This document shows, one piece after another, positions 19,764-29,494 of a stretch of 64,000 nt of DNA; position 1 is the first letter of the stretch; every line of letters starts with the position of its first letter. The stretch is from an uncultured Eggerthellaceae bacterium (GTDB lineage Bacteria > Actinomycetota > Coriobacteriia > Coriobacteriales > Eggerthellaceae): positions 4,084 to 68,083 of the forward strand of contig CALBGP010000025.1 in the NCBI GenBank assembly GCA_937892845.1, in the 5' to 3' direction. The notes under the pieces were generated by a model. It was given only the letters and a program-made list of their open reading frames with translations, was not told the DNA's origin and searched no databases. The translations under genes were made by a program, and so were the position numbers.

Positions 19764-21566
19764 ATGGATAACGGATACCGCGGAAACGACCGCAACAACT
19801 CCTCCCGATACTCCCCCGCCCCACGCCGAGGCCGCTTCGCGGAGCCCGCGCGCACGAGCTCGGGGTCACCCCGCCCTCAGGCAAATAACCCCTGGTCGCA
19901 AGGTGCTTCCCCTTGGGATTCGCGCAATGCCGAACCCGTTTCGCCCGCACCCTCCCGTGCATCGCAGCAACCCGTCCGCCCTTCGCAGAGCGCCCCTCGT
20001 CGCGAACGGTCCGTCGACCAGACGCAGCAATACGGCAGGACGCAAGGCACCGCCCGCCAGATACCGCGCTCGGCCACGCCCCGCCAGCATGTGGACGGCT
20101 ACGACCGCTCCGCCTACGGCCGCAATGTGCCCGGACAGCGAGGCGAAAACCACGGCGACGCGCCCACCCCCACCCGCAATTCCGCAGGTCAACGTCGCCC
20201 GCAGGATCGCGACCACGTCCGCGATCCGCGTATCCGCGACCAGCATCCGCACACCGTCCATGACGCACCGCGCCGTGGCGAGCGCAAACCCTCGGACGCG
20301 AACAGCACCGAGAATTCCTGCAAAGACGACCGTCGGTCCTATACGCCCATGGGCACGTCCGCCGATTCCTTCCGCAATGCCGACCGCTACGCGAAACGCC
20401 GCGACCGCGCACCCATCCACCTGAAGGTTCCCATCATCTTGGCGGTGCTGGCCATAGCCGCGGGCGTGGGCATCTTCTCGTGGGTGCAATCCCTGCCTGT
20501 CACCGTCACCGTCAACGGCACGCAGATGGAAGTCGGGGGAGAGAAAACCGCGGCATACATCTTCGACCAGGGAGCAGTGCATGTGACCCCCGGCAACCTC
20601 GTCGACGTGGAGGGCATGCTGCTCGAGGAGGGCAAGGGTACGCCGTACACGCTTACGGTCAATGGAGAGGAAGATGCCGACGCGACAAAGCGCCTGCACA
20701 ATGGCGACGCACTCGAATTCACCGACGGAACCGACATCGAAGAGACATCCACCGTCGAAGACAGCCAAACCATCCCCTTCAATACGGTTGAAGCAGGAAA
20801 CGGTCCGCTGCACGCCATCGTCCAAGAGGGCGCCGATGGCGAACAGACCACCAAAACCGGCCAGGTTTCCGGCAAGACCGTCACCGAGGTGACCACGCCG
20901 GCCCAAGACCGCATCTACCGCCGCTACTACCCTGACACCGGCGGCGAAAAGGTGGTCGCGCTCACCTTCGACGACGGCCCGGTGGGATCCCAGACGACAG
21001 AGCTACTCGACGTCCTCAAGCAAAACGGAGCCAAAGCCACCTTCTTCACCATCGGCTCCCAGATCACCGGCGACAATTCGGCCATCATCAAGAGGATGGC
21101 CGACGAAGGGCACCAGATTTCCACGCACACCTACGACCACGCCGCAGGAAGCGGCCAGGGCGTCAACCTGTCCTACATGACCGAACAAGAACAGCGCGAT
21201 GAGATCACCAAGGGCCTTTCAGCCATTGAGGCCGCAACGGGCAAAGCGCCTTCGCAGGCGTTCCGCGCTCCGGGCGGCAATTTCCCCATCGAAGTCTGGA
21301 AGAACACCGAAGACCTGATCACGGCAGAAATCGGTTGGGACATAGACACGCAGGACTGGACACAGCCCGGCACTGAGGCCATCGTGGCGGCAATCGAGTC
21401 CGCACAGCCCGGCAGCGTCATCCTCATGCACGACGGTGGCGGCGACCGCAGCCAGACCATCGAAGCCTGCCGTGAGGCAATCCCCTACCTGGCCTCGAAA
21501 GGCTACAAGTTCGTCACCATCGATGAGCTTCTGCAGTACCCCGTCCTCGACGACGGCGCCATCTAG
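19764..21566 (+). CDS. membrane-anchored polysaccharide deacetylase (NodB domain)
   Basis: Removes acetyl groups from a cell-wall glycan, probably peptidoglycan GlcNAc. The 600 residues consist of a basic, disordered cytoplasmic tail (1-215), a membrane helix (about 222-242), a beta-rich stalk with two VTVNG-type repeats (about 245-385) and the NodB domain (about 395-590). The NodB motifs are present: ALTFDDGP, the metal-binding HTYDH, RAPGG, DTQDW and LMHDGGG. The ATG follows AGAGAG. Its tail resembles those of the adjacent LCP proteins, suggesting the three envelope enzymes share a cytoplasmic organising principle (inference). Confidence 0.92.
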   Translation: MDNGYRGNDRNNSSRYSPAPRRGRFAEPARTSSGSPRPQANNPWSQGASPWDSRNAEPVSPAPSRASQQPVRPSQSAPRRERSVDQTQQYGRTQGTARQIPRSATPRQHVDGYDRSAYGRNVPGQRGENHGDAPTPTRNSAGQRRPQDRDHVRDPRIRDQHPHTVHDAPRRGERKPSDANSTENSCKDDRRSYTPMGTSADSFRNADRYAKRRDRAPIHLKVPIILAVLAIAAGVGIFSWVQSLPVTVTVNGTQMEVGGEKTAAYIFDQGAVHVTPGNLVDVEGMLLEEGKGTPYTLTVNGEEDADATKRLHNGDALEFTDGTDIEETSTVEDSQTIPFNTVEAGNGPLHAIVQEGADGEQTTKTGQVSGKTVTEVTTPAQDRIYRRYYPDTGGEKVVALTFDDGPVGSQTTELLDVLKQNGAKATFFTIGSQITGDNSAIIKRMADEGHQISTHTYDHAAGSGQGVNLSYMTEQEQRDEITKGLSAIEAATGKAPSQAFRAPGGNFPIEVWKNTEDLITAEIGWDIDTQDWTQPGTEAIVAAIESAQPGSVILMHDGGGDRSQTIEACREAIPYLASKGYKFVTIDELLQYPVLDDGAI

Positions 21567-21734
21567 CATCGCACCGGCACACGGGCCACGGCTCCAGCCG
21601 CCGTCCGCGTGCCGCCATGAGCGGACCCACATACCGCAACCGCACTGAAATACGATTTGTGTACTTTAGCGAATTAAAGCGCGATAGTGTCTTGTGGAGC
21701 GGCCCCGCCCGCGCTATCATCCGTCCCACCTCAA

Positions 21735-21960
21735 CAAATGCGATGACAGGGAAAGTAGGGACGCACCCATCGGACAGCGAGCAGGCGGCAGTGAGAGCCT
21801 GCGGTGGACGGCCCCGAACACCACCCTCGAGCAGTGCGGAAGAACACGCATCGCGTGCCCCGGGCGATCCTCGCGGCAACCCTGCGCAAGTACCCCAAAC
21901 CGGCGCCACCGTGAACGGCAGCAGAGGAGGGCACGCCCCCCGGCCTCGCATTCCTTGAGA
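21735..21960 (+). promoter_or_regulatory. T-box-like leader upstream of ilvD, apparent ACC (Thr) specifier
   Basis: The 454-base gap before ilvD holds a Stem I that fits T-box RNAs: AGTA at 21754-21757 (S-turn), a middle helix GGG/CCC plus CACC/GGTG, the AG-bulge region AGCGAGC and a distal helix AGGC/GCCT closing AGTGAGA. Then comes GAA (21816-21818), one base, ACC (21820-21822), A, and CCCTCGAGC, which pairs back with AGGG (21748-21751) around a k-turn. By analogy with glyQS leaders the codon after GAA-N is the specifier, here ACC. A Stem III hairpin CACGC-ATC-GCGTG follows. The usual UGGN antiterminator bulge is not clear (CGGCAAC near 21874 is the nearest), so control may be translational or degenerate. 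The rest of the gap, 21567-21734, shows nothing. Confidence 0.6.
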
Positions 21961-22020
21961 CGCAACCCACCGGTTGCCAACCGACATCAACGTCAGGACT
22001 CAGGTTAGGAAGGCGAGAAC

Positions 22021-23685
22021 ATGCAACTCCGAAGCGACGCCGTCAAGAAAGGGCTGGCCCGCGCCCCCCATCGCGGCCTCTTGAAGGCAGACGGGCTCAC
22101 CGACGAAGAACTCGACCGCCCTCTGGTCGCGGTCATCTCCGCGCAAAACGAGGTCATCCCGGGCCACATCCACCTGCAAAGCATCGCCGACGCCGTCAAG
22201 GCCGGTATCCGCATGGCCGGCGGCACACCGTTGCAGCTCAACACCATCGGCGTGTGCGACGGCATCGCCATGAACCATGAAGGCATGCACTACTCCCTGA
22301 CCAGCCGCGAAGTCATCGCCGACAGCGTGGAATGCGCCGTCCAGGGCCACGGCTTCGACGCCATGGTTCTCATCCCCGCATGTGACAAAATCGTCCCCGG
22401 CATGCTCATCGCCGCATGCCGTCTCAACATCCCCACCGTGCTCATCAGCGGCGGCCCCATGCTCGCAGGCCGTGACAAGCACGGCAACCAGACAGACCTC
22501 AACACCCTCTTCGACGCCGTCGGCGCCGTCACCGCCGGCACCATGACCGAGGAGGAGTGCAAGTTCCTCGAAGACACCGCCTGCCCCACCTGCGGCAGCT
22601 GCTCCGGCATGTTCACGGCGAACTCCATCTGCTGTTTGTCCGAAGCCCTGGGCATCGCCCTTCCCGGCAACGGCACCATCCCCGCGGTCTACTCCGAGCG
22701 CATCCGTCTGGCGAAGCGCGCGGGCATGAAGGTCATGGAACTCCTCGAGGCCGGCACCTGCGCCCTCGACATCATCAACGAGGCATCCATCCACAACGGC
22801 ATGGCGCTTGACATGGCCTTCGGCGGCTCCACCAACACCATGCTGCATCTCACGGCCATCGCACACGCCGCAGGCTGCCCGGTCACCATGGACGACTGGG
22901 ACAAGGTTTCCGCGCAAACCCCCAACATCGTGCGCATAGCACCCGCAGGCCCCCTGCACATCGAAGACCTCAACGCCGCGGGCGGAATCCCCGCCATCAT
23001 GCACGAGCTCGCAAAGGCAGGCTGCCTGCGTGAAGACGCCTTCGGCATCATGGGTCCCTTGGCCGACCAGCTGCCCGGCTACCCCGAGGCAGACGGCGCC
23101 GTCGTGCGTCCCTTCGACAACCCCTACTCCCCCGACGGCGGCCTGAAGGTCCTGCGCGGCAATCTTGCACCGGACTGCGGCGTCGTCAAGAAGAGCGCCG
23201 TTGCGCCCGACATGCACCGGCACGAAGGCCCCGCGCGCGTCTTCGATAGCGAAGAGCAGGCTTGCGAAGCCATCTTCGGCGGCAAAATCAACCCCGGCGA
23301 CGTGGTGGTCATCCGCTACGAAGGACCCGCCGGCGGCCCGGGCATGCGCGAAATGCTCACGCCCACCAGCGCCATCTGCGGCATGGGTCTGGCGAAATCC
23401 GTTGCGCTGATCACCGACGGCCGCTTCAGCGGCGCCACCAAGGGCCCGGCCATCGGCCACATCAGCCCCGAAGCCGCAGCGGGCGGACCCATCGCCCTGG
23501 TGCAGGAAGGCGACACCATCTCCATCGACATCGACGCGGGCACCATCGAGCTCAAGGTTTCCGACGAAGAGCTTGCCGCACGCCGCGCCGCATGGAGCGC
23601 ACCTGCACCCAAGTACACCACGGGAGTGCTCTCCCGCTACGCCAAGCTCGTGACCAGCGCAGACAAGGGGGCATATCTGTCATGA
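22021..23685 (+). CDS. ilvD: dihydroxy-acid dehydratase
   Basis: Fe-S dehydratase of valine, isoleucine and leucine synthesis. The 554 residues are typical. Cluster and Mg ligands appear in PACDKIVPGML and CPTCGSCSGMF, with DGRFSGATKGPAIGHISPEAA near the C-terminus. A good AGGAAGG precedes ATG 22021. It is the first gene of ilvDBN-C behind a structured leader and overlaps ilvB as ATGA. Confidence 0.97.
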   Translation: MQLRSDAVKKGLARAPHRGLLKADGLTDEELDRPLVAVISAQNEVIPGHIHLQSIADAVKAGIRMAGGTPLQLNTIGVCDGIAMNHEGMHYSLTSREVIADSVECAVQGHGFDAMVLIPACDKIVPGMLIAACRLNIPTVLISGGPMLAGRDKHGNQTDLNTLFDAVGAVTAGTMTEEECKFLEDTACPTCGSCSGMFTANSICCLSEALGIALPGNGTIPAVYSERIRLAKRAGMKVMELLEAGTCALDIINEASIHNGMALDMAFGGSTNTMLHLTAIAHAAGCPVTMDDWDKVSAQTPNIVRIAPAGPLHIEDLNAAGGIPAIMHELAKAGCLREDAFGIMGPLADQLPGYPEADGAVVRPFDNPYSPDGGLKVLRGNLAPDCGVVKKSAVAPDMHRHEGPARVFDSEEQACEAIFGGKINPGDVVVIRYEGPAGGPGMREMLTPTSAICGMGLAKSVALITDGRFSGATKGPAIGHISPEAAAGGPIALVQEGDTISIDIDAGTIELKVSDEELAARRAAWSAPAPKYTTGVLSRYAKLVTSADKGAYLS

Positions 23686-25580
23686 CGAACATGGAGGAAA
23701 GACTGGCCCGCAAGCAGCTCGCCATCGAAGGCAAACCGTTCGGGCCGGGCAGCAACACCGAAAAACAGGGCAAGACCATGACGGGCGCCCAGGCAATCAT
23801 CGCCTCCCTGGAGGCTGAGGGCGTGGACACCATCTTCGGCTATCCCGGCGGCCAGGCCATCAAGATCTACGACGCGCTCTACGACAGCACGAAGATCCGC
23901 CACGTGCTGGCGCGCCATGAGCAGGGCGCCACCCACATGGCCGACGGTTACGCCCGCGCCACCGGCAAGGTGGGCGTCGTACTGGTCACCAGCGGCCCCG
24001 GAGCCACCAACACCGTCACGGGAATAGCCACCGCCTACATGGACTCCATTCCCCTGGTGGTCATCACGGGCCAGGTCACGCGCGGCGTCATAGGCACCGA
24101 CTCGTTCCAGGAATCCGACATCGTGGGCATCACCATGCCCGTGGTCAAGCACAGCTTCCTCCTGCAGTCCACCGACGACCTGACCCGCACGTTCCGCGAG
24201 GCCTTCTACATCGCATCCACAGGCCGTCCGGGCCCTGTGCTCATCGACATCCCCAGCGACTTGGCGGGCGCCGAAATGGTGTTCGAATACCCCGACAGCG
24301 TGAACATCCCCAGCTACCGCCCCACCTACAAGGGCAACGCCAAACAGGTCAAGCAAGCCTGCAATCTGATTCGCGCAGCCAAGCGCCCCCTGCTCTACGC
24401 AGGCGGCGGCATCGTTTCGTCCCACGCCTGCACCGAATTGCGCCAGCTGGCCGAGATGATGAGCATTCCCGTCGTCACCACACTGCTGGGCAAAGGGGCG
24501 TTCCCTTCGTCGCACCCGCTGAACCTGGGTCCCGTGGGCATGCACGGCTCCAAGTACGCCAATATGGCCATGACCGAGTGCGACCTGCTGATCTGCGTGG
24601 GCGCACGCTTCTCCGACCGCGTGACGGGCAAGCTTTCCGAATTCGCCCCGAAGGCCAAGGTCATCCACGTGGACATCGACCCCGCCGAAATCGGCAAGAT
24701 CCGCGACCCACAGGTCCCCATCGTCGGTGACGCCCAGTGCGTGCTCGCCAGCATGGTGGCCCAGCTGGAGAAAGCCGGCGACCAGGCCAAAGCCACCTCC
24801 TGGGCCGCACAGTGCGCCGAGTGGCGCAACCGCTGGCCCTTCTACCACGAGCAGGCCGAAGATGCCCCGGGAGAGATTGTGCCCGAGGTTGCGCTGGATA
24901 TCCTGTCCGAAAAGCTCGACCCTGACACCACCATCGTCACCACCGAGGTGGGCCAGCACCAGATGTGGGCGCATCAGCACATCGCGCGAGAGCATGCCCG
25001 CACGTTCCTTTCCAGCGGCGGACTGGGCACCATGGGCTTTGGGTTCCCCGCAGCCATCGGCGCGCAGATCGGATGCCCGGATGCGCAGGTGGTCTGCATT
25101 GCCGGCGACGGATCGTTCCAGATGAACAGCCAGGAAATGGCAACCGCCGCCATCAACGGCGCCCCGGTCAAGGTGGTCATCATGGACAACCGGGCGCTTG
25201 GCATGGTGCATCAGTGGCAGAAGCTGTTCTACCGCGAGCGCTACTCTTCAACCATCCTGGATGCAAACCCCGATTTCGTGAAGCTGGCCGATGCCTACAG
25301 CTGGCAGGCTGAGCGTGTCGAAGACCCCGAGCAGCTGTCCGCGGCCTTCGATCGCATGTTGGCCTCCACCGGCCCATACCTGCTGGACGTGGCCATTTCG
25401 CCTGAACAGAACGTGTATCCCATGGTCGCACCCGGCGCCGCTCTTGACGACATCATCGGCGCCATCGACGTCACGCTCGGCGGCGTGCGCGTCACCAAGA
25501 AAGGCGACCCTGAAGCCGTTGCCGCCCTCGATGCCGCAGACTTCGCCTCCGAAGCCGGCACGAATGCCATCGGCGAGTAA
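23682..25580 (+). CDS. ilvB: acetolactate synthase large subunit
   Basis: ThDP- and FAD-dependent condensation of pyruvate with pyruvate or 2-oxobutyrate. The 632 residues show FGYPGGQAIKIYDAL, the catalytic Glu in ARHEQGATHMADGYAR, and the ThDP motif GDGSFQMNSQEMATA...MDN. A tail of about 30 N-terminal residues precedes the catalytic fold. ATG 23682 overlaps the ilvD stop (ATGA); ATG 23691 is an alternative. Longer ORFs that read back into ilvD are out of frame with that gene and not real. Confidence 0.97.
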   Translation: MTNMEERLARKQLAIEGKPFGPGSNTEKQGKTMTGAQAIIASLEAEGVDTIFGYPGGQAIKIYDALYDSTKIRHVLARHEQGATHMADGYARATGKVGVVLVTSGPGATNTVTGIATAYMDSIPLVVITGQVTRGVIGTDSFQESDIVGITMPVVKHSFLLQSTDDLTRTFREAFYIASTGRPGPVLIDIPSDLAGAEMVFEYPDSVNIPSYRPTYKGNAKQVKQACNLIRAAKRPLLYAGGGIVSSHACTELRQLAEMMSIPVVTTLLGKGAFPSSHPLNLGPVGMHGSKYANMAMTECDLLICVGARFSDRVTGKLSEFAPKAKVIHVDIDPAEIGKIRDPQVPIVGDAQCVLASMVAQLEKAGDQAKATSWAAQCAEWRNRWPFYHEQAEDAPGEIVPEVALDILSEKLDPDTTIVTTEVGQHQMWAHQHIAREHARTFLSSGGLGTMGFGFPAAIGAQIGCPDAQVVCIAGDGSFQMNSQEMATAAINGAPVKVVIMDNRALGMVHQWQKLFYRERYSSTILDANPDFVKLADAYSWQAERVEDPEQLSAAFDRMLASTGPYLLDVAISPEQNVYPMVAPGAALDDIIGAIDVTLGGVRVTKKGDPEAVAALDAADFASEAGTNAIGE

Positions 25581-25592
25581 GGAGGACGAACC

Positions 25593-26078
25593 ATGAAGCA
25601 CATCCTCTCCGTCCTGGTCGAAAACAAGCCCGGCGTGCTCTCGCGCGTCACGGGCCTGATCAGCCGCCGCGGCTTCAACATCGAATCGCTGACGGTTGCC
25701 CCCACCGAAGATCCCACCATGAGCCGGCTTACGGCCATCGTGAACGCCGACGAAGTCGGATACGAGCAGATCACCAAGCAGCTTCACAAGCTGGTCAGCG
25801 TCTACAAGATCTCAGACCTGACCGACGAAGCCGCCATCGAGCGCGAGCTGGCGCTCTTCAAGGTGACTGCACCGCCCGAACGGCGTCATGAGATCATCGA
25901 GATCGCCAACGTGTTCCGCGCGAAGATCGTCGATGTGGGCCGCCTGTCGCTGACCATCGAAGCCACGGGCGACGAAAGCAAGCTCGGCGCCATGGAGGAT
26001 CTGTTCCGCGCCTATGGCATCAAGCAGATCACGCGAACCGGCAAGATAGCCATGGGACGCAGCAGCAAAGAGCAGTAA
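25593..26078 (+). CDS. ilvN: acetolactate synthase small (regulatory) subunit
   Basis: A 161-residue regulatory subunit that activates IlvB and mediates feedback inhibition by valine. The N-terminal ACT domain starts KHILSVLVENKPGVLSRVTGL and contains RRGFNIESLTV; the C-terminal domain has IVDVGRLSLTIEATGDESKL. A strong AAGGAGG precedes ATG 25593, 12 bases after ilvB. Confidence 0.97.
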   Translation: MKHILSVLVENKPGVLSRVTGLISRRGFNIESLTVAPTEDPTMSRLTAIVNADEVGYEQITKQLHKLVSVYKISDLTDEAAIERELALFKVTAPPERRHEIIEIANVFRAKIVDVGRLSLTIEATGDESKLGAMEDLFRAYGIKQITRTGKIAMGRSSKEQ

Positions 26079-26201
26079 CCGGCCCGCTCGCCCCACCACC
26101 CAGGAACCTTCGCCGCGGCATCCGTCCGCGACGTCCGATCGCAACCCACCGGACGCAGCACAAACCGCTGCATCCACCACATCCGAAGAAAGGAAGCAAC
26201 T

Positions 26202-27200
26202 ATGGCTGTCACCATCTACTATGAGCAGGACTGCGACGCATCCGTCATCCAGAACACGAAGGTCGCCATCATCGGCTACGGATCCCAGGGCCACGCTCAC
26301 GCCCTGAACCTCATGGATTCCGGCGTCGATGTGCGCGTGGGCCTTCGCGAGGGTTCTTCGTCTTGGGCCAAGGCGGAAGAAGCCGGTCTCAAGGTCATGA
26401 CCATGGACGACGCCGCTGAAGAAGCAGACCTGGTCATGATGCTGGTCCCCGATGAACTGCAGCCCCAAATCTACCGCGAGCATGTCGAGGCCCATCTCAA
26501 GCCCGGCAACACCCTGGCATTCGCCCATGGCTTCAACATCCACTACGGTTACATCGTTGCCCCCGAAGGCGTGAACGTCATCATGTGCGCACCCAAGGGT
26601 CCCGGCCACATCGTGCGCCGTCAGTACACCGAGGGCTCCGGCGTGCCGTGCCTTGCCTGCGTTGCCCAAGACGCCACCGGCAATGCATGGGATCTTGCCC
26701 TGTCCTACGCATGGGGCGTGGGCGGCGCTCGCTCCGGCGTCATCAAGGCAACGTTCAAGGAGGAGACCGAAGAGGACCTGTTCGGCGAGCAGGCCGTTCT
26801 GTGCGGCGGCCTGGTTGAACTCGTGAAGGCGGGCTTCGAGACCCTGACCGAAGCAGGCTATCCGCCCGAGCTGGCCTACTTCGAGTGCTACCACGAGATG
26901 AAGATGATCGTCGACCTCATGTACGAGAGCGGCATCCACTTCATGAACTACTCCATCTCCAACACCGCAGAGTACGGCGAGTACTACGCAGGACCCAAGG
27001 TCATCAACGAGCAGAGCCGCGAAGCCATGAAGCTCATCCTCGAGCGCATCCAGAACGGCGAGTTCGCGCGCGAGTTCGTCGCCGACTGCGAAAACGGCCA
27101 CAAGTGGCTCTTCGAACAGCGTGAGGCCATCAACGAGCACGAAATCGAAAAGACCGGCGAGAAGATCCGCTCCATGTTCTCCTGGATCAAGAAGGACTAG
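26202..27200 (+). CDS. ilvC: ketol-acid reductoisomerase, class I
   Basis: Rearranges and reduces acetolactate and acetohydroxybutyrate. The 332 residues hold the Rossmann motif GYGSQGHAHALNL, the cofactor-specificity loop GLREGSSSWAKAE, MCAPKGPGHIVRRQY, and the knotted domain with FECYHEMKMIVDLMYE. The length fits the short class I form. A GAAAGGAAG site lies just upstream of ATG 26202. The 123-base gap after ilvN suggests the same transcript with its own ribosome site. Confidence 0.97.
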   Translation: MAVTIYYEQDCDASVIQNTKVAIIGYGSQGHAHALNLMDSGVDVRVGLREGSSSWAKAEEAGLKVMTMDDAAEEADLVMMLVPDELQPQIYREHVEAHLKPGNTLAFAHGFNIHYGYIVAPEGVNVIMCAPKGPGHIVRRQYTEGSGVPCLACVAQDATGNAWDLALSYAWGVGGARSGVIKATFKEETEEDLFGEQAVLCGGLVELVKAGFETLTEAGYPPELAYFECYHEMKMIVDLMYESGIHFMNYSISNTAEYGEYYAGPKVINEQSREAMKLILERIQNGEFAREFVADCENGHKWLFEQREAINEHEIEKTGEKIRSMFSWIKKD

Positions 27201-27271
27201 CCGCCACACTGGCGCAGCAGGCTCCACCACCAGGCTGCACCAGCAGCTTGACCAGCAGCCCCATCAACCGA

Positions 27272-27297
27272 AACGCCGGCCCCGCGCCGGCGTTTTT
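27272..27297 (+). terminator. intrinsic terminator of the ilvDBNC operon
   Basis: AACGCCGG (27272-27279) and CCGGCGTT (27287-27294) form an 8-bp stem followed by five T residues, about 70 bases after ilvC. Confidence 0.85.
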
Positions 27298-27392
27298 CGT
27301 GCCCGGTTTTCATGCCCGGTTTTCATGCCCGGAAGCGTCCCACGCGCCGAGGAGCCTTAAGGCGAAAGGCCCGCCCCAAGGCAGAGCCGGGA

Positions 27393-27422
27393 AAAGAAAG
27401 GCGACCCGCAGGTCGCCTTTCT
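27393..27422 (-). terminator. terminator of groESL, possibly bidirectional
   Basis: A perfect 12-bp stem, AGAAAGGCGACC (27395-27406) with GGTCGCCTTTCT (27411-27422), and a T-rich TTTCTTTTC on the minus strand. It lies about 50 bases past the groEL stop. Confidence 0.8.
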
Positions 27423-27474
27423 CCACAGGGGCCGAGAACCCCATGTATGCAATCGAAATTCGCCGAAGCGGCTC

Positions 27475-29103
27475 TTACATCATGCCGCCCATGCCTGCAC
27501 CGCCGGCAAGAGCGGACAGGTCCGGACCCTCCTTGGGGATCTCGTTGACGGTTGCCTCGGTGATCAGGATCAGGCCGGCAACGGAGACAGCGGACTGCAG
27601 CGCAGTGCGGGTGACCTTGACGGGGTCGGAAACGCCCATCTCAATCATGTTGCCATACTGGCCGTTTGCGCAGTTCAGGCCTTCGCCCTTTGCCATGCCC
27701 TTGACCTTCTCCACCACGACGGAACCCTCAAAGCCGGCGTTCTGGGCAATGGTGCGCATAGGAGCCTCGAGAGCCTTGCGGATGATGGCCACGCCGACTT
27801 CCTCGTCATGATCAGCGCACTCAACGGCGTCCAGGGCGGGCAGAGCGTGCAGCAGCGCAACGCCGCCGCCGGGGACAATGCCCTCTTCGACAGCCGCGCG
27901 GGTTGCCTGCAGAGCGTCCTCGATGCGGCTCTTCTTCTCCTTGAGCTCAGCCTCGGTCGCGGCGCCGACACGCAGAACCGCAACGCCGCCGGCCAGCTTG
28001 GCCAGACGCTCATGCAGCTTCTCGCGGTCGAACTCGGAATCGGTGTGCTCCATCTCGGCACGGATCTGGTCGACGCGGTCCTGGATGGCCTGCTTGTCGC
28101 CGGAGCCGTCGATGATGGTGGTGGCGTCCTTGGTGACCTTGACGGTCTTGGCATGGCCCAGAAGCGATGCGTTGGCATCGGCGAGCGTCATGCCGAAATC
28201 AGGCGTGATGACCTGGCCGCCGGTCACGATGGCGATATCCTCCAGCATGCGCTTGCGGCGGTCGCCGAAGCCGGGAGCCTTGACGGCAACGCAGTTGAAG
28301 GTGCCGCGCAGCTTGTTCAACAGGATGGTGGCCAGCGCCTCGCCATCCAGATCCTCGGCGATGATCAGCAGCGGACGGCCGGACTTCATGACCTCTTCCA
28401 GCAAAGGCAGCAGATCCTGGATGCTGGAGATCTTCTGGTCGGTGATCAGGATGAAGGGATCCTTGAGGACAGCCTCCATGCGCTCCATGTCGGTAGCCAT
28501 GTACGGGGAGATGTAGCCCTTGTCGAACTGCATGCCCTCAACAGTTTCAATGTCCATGCCGAAGGTCTGGGACTCCTCGACAGAGATGACGCCGTCATTG
28601 CCCACAACGGCCATGGCTTCGGCGATCTTCTGGCCGATAATCTCGTCACCTGCGGAAATGGTGCCGACGTTTGCAATCTGCTCCTGGCCGGACACGGGGA
28701 TTGCGTCAGCCTTCATGGCAGCCACGATGGCGTCGGTGGCCTTTTCGATACCGCGGCGGACAGCCAGGGGGTTGGCACCGGCGGTCACGTTGCGCAGACC
28801 TTCGGTCACGATGACGTCGGTCAGCAGGGTTGCGGTGGTGGTACCGTCGCCAGCACCGTCGTTGGTCTTGGTGGCGGCTTCCTTCACCAGCTGAGCACCC
28901 ATGTTCTCAACGGGATCCTCCAGCTCGATCTCCTTGGCCACGGAAACGCCGTCGTTGGTGATGGTGGGGGCGCCGTAGGTGCGCTCAAGGGCAACGTAGC
29001 GGCCCTTGGGGCCAAGCGTGACCTTGACTGCGTCGGAAAGCTTGGTGACGCCGGCGGCAAGGCCGCTGCGTGCGTCAGCCTGGAACTTGATTTCTTTAGC
29101 CAT
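27475..29103 (-). CDS. groEL: chaperonin GroEL
   Basis: The 60-kDa chaperonin (542 residues) that folds proteins with GroES. ATP-binding motifs VTLGPKGRYV, DGVSVAKEI and NDGAGDGTTTATLL are present, and the tail ends GAGMGGMM. A GAAGGAG site lies upstream of ATG 29103, 42 bases after groES. The unit is controlled by the CIRCE element at 29495-29521. Confidence 0.98.
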   Translation of the reverse strand: MAKEIKFQADARSGLAAGVTKLSDAVKVTLGPKGRYVALERTYGAPTITNDGVSVAKEIELEDPVENMGAQLVKEAATKTNDGAGDGTTTATLLTDVIVTEGLRNVTAGANPLAVRRGIEKATDAIVAAMKADAIPVSGQEQIANVGTISAGDEIIGQKIAEAMAVVGNDGVISVEESQTFGMDIETVEGMQFDKGYISPYMATDMERMEAVLKDPFILITDQKISSIQDLLPLLEEVMKSGRPLLIIAEDLDGEALATILLNKLRGTFNCVAVKAPGFGDRRKRMLEDIAIVTGGQVITPDFGMTLADANASLLGHAKTVKVTKDATTIIDGSGDKQAIQDRVDQIRAEMEHTDSEFDREKLHERLAKLAGGVAVLRVGAATEAELKEKKSRIEDALQATRAAVEEGIVPGGGVALLHALPALDAVECADHDEEVGVAIIRKALEAPMRTIAQNAGFEGSVVVEKVKGMAKGEGLNCANGQYGNMIEMGVSDPVKVTRTALQSAVSVAGLILITEATVNEIPKEGPDLSALAGGAGMGGMM

Positions 29104-29145
29104 TGCTATCTACTCCTTCGATATGCGGAATCGTGATAGGCGGAA

Positions 29146-29436
29146 TTAATCGGTGTAAACGGCGAACAGATCGTCGGCGCGCAGAATGAGGACTTCTTCG
29201 CCATCGATGGTCACTTCGGTGCCACCGAACTTGCCGTAGAGAACGCGGTCGCCTTCCTTGACGGGCATGGGAACCAGCTTGCCGTCTTTGTCGAAACGGC
29301 CTTCACCAGCTGCCAGGACAATGCCGCTCTGCGGCTTTTCCTTGGAGCTGGAGGCCAGGATGAGGCCGGATGCCGTGGTGGTTTCTGCTTCGTCGCGCTT
29401 GATGATCACGCGATCGCCCAAAGGTTTGAGATTCAT
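29146..29436 (-). CDS. groES: co-chaperonin GroES
   Basis: A 96-residue lid of the GroEL chamber. The N-terminus LKPLGDRVIIKRDEAE, the mobile loop around TTASGLILASSSKEKPQ, and GDRVLYGKFGGTEVTIDG are characteristic. AAAGGA precedes ATG 29436. Confidence 0.97.
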   Translation of the reverse strand: MNLKPLGDRVIIKRDEAETTTASGLILASSSKEKPQSGIVLAAGEGRFDKDGKLVPMPVKEGDRVLYGKFGGTEVTIDGEEVLILRADDLFAVYTD

Positions 29437-29494
29437 GAACTTGTCCTTTCCTCATGACCTTTTCAAACAGGTTGGTGCTAGGGTCTCAGGAGTG

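Noticed and set aside
21735..21960. Cobalamin or other riboswitch before ilvD
   Set aside because: GCCACCGTGA looked B12-box-like, but the order of helices and the GAA-N-codon-A/k-turn match a T-box Stem I much better.
22000..23460. 486-codon leftward frame opposite ilvD and similar long frames opposite ilvB, ilvC and groEL
   Set aside because: All are antisense to highly conserved enzymes and have no supporting features.
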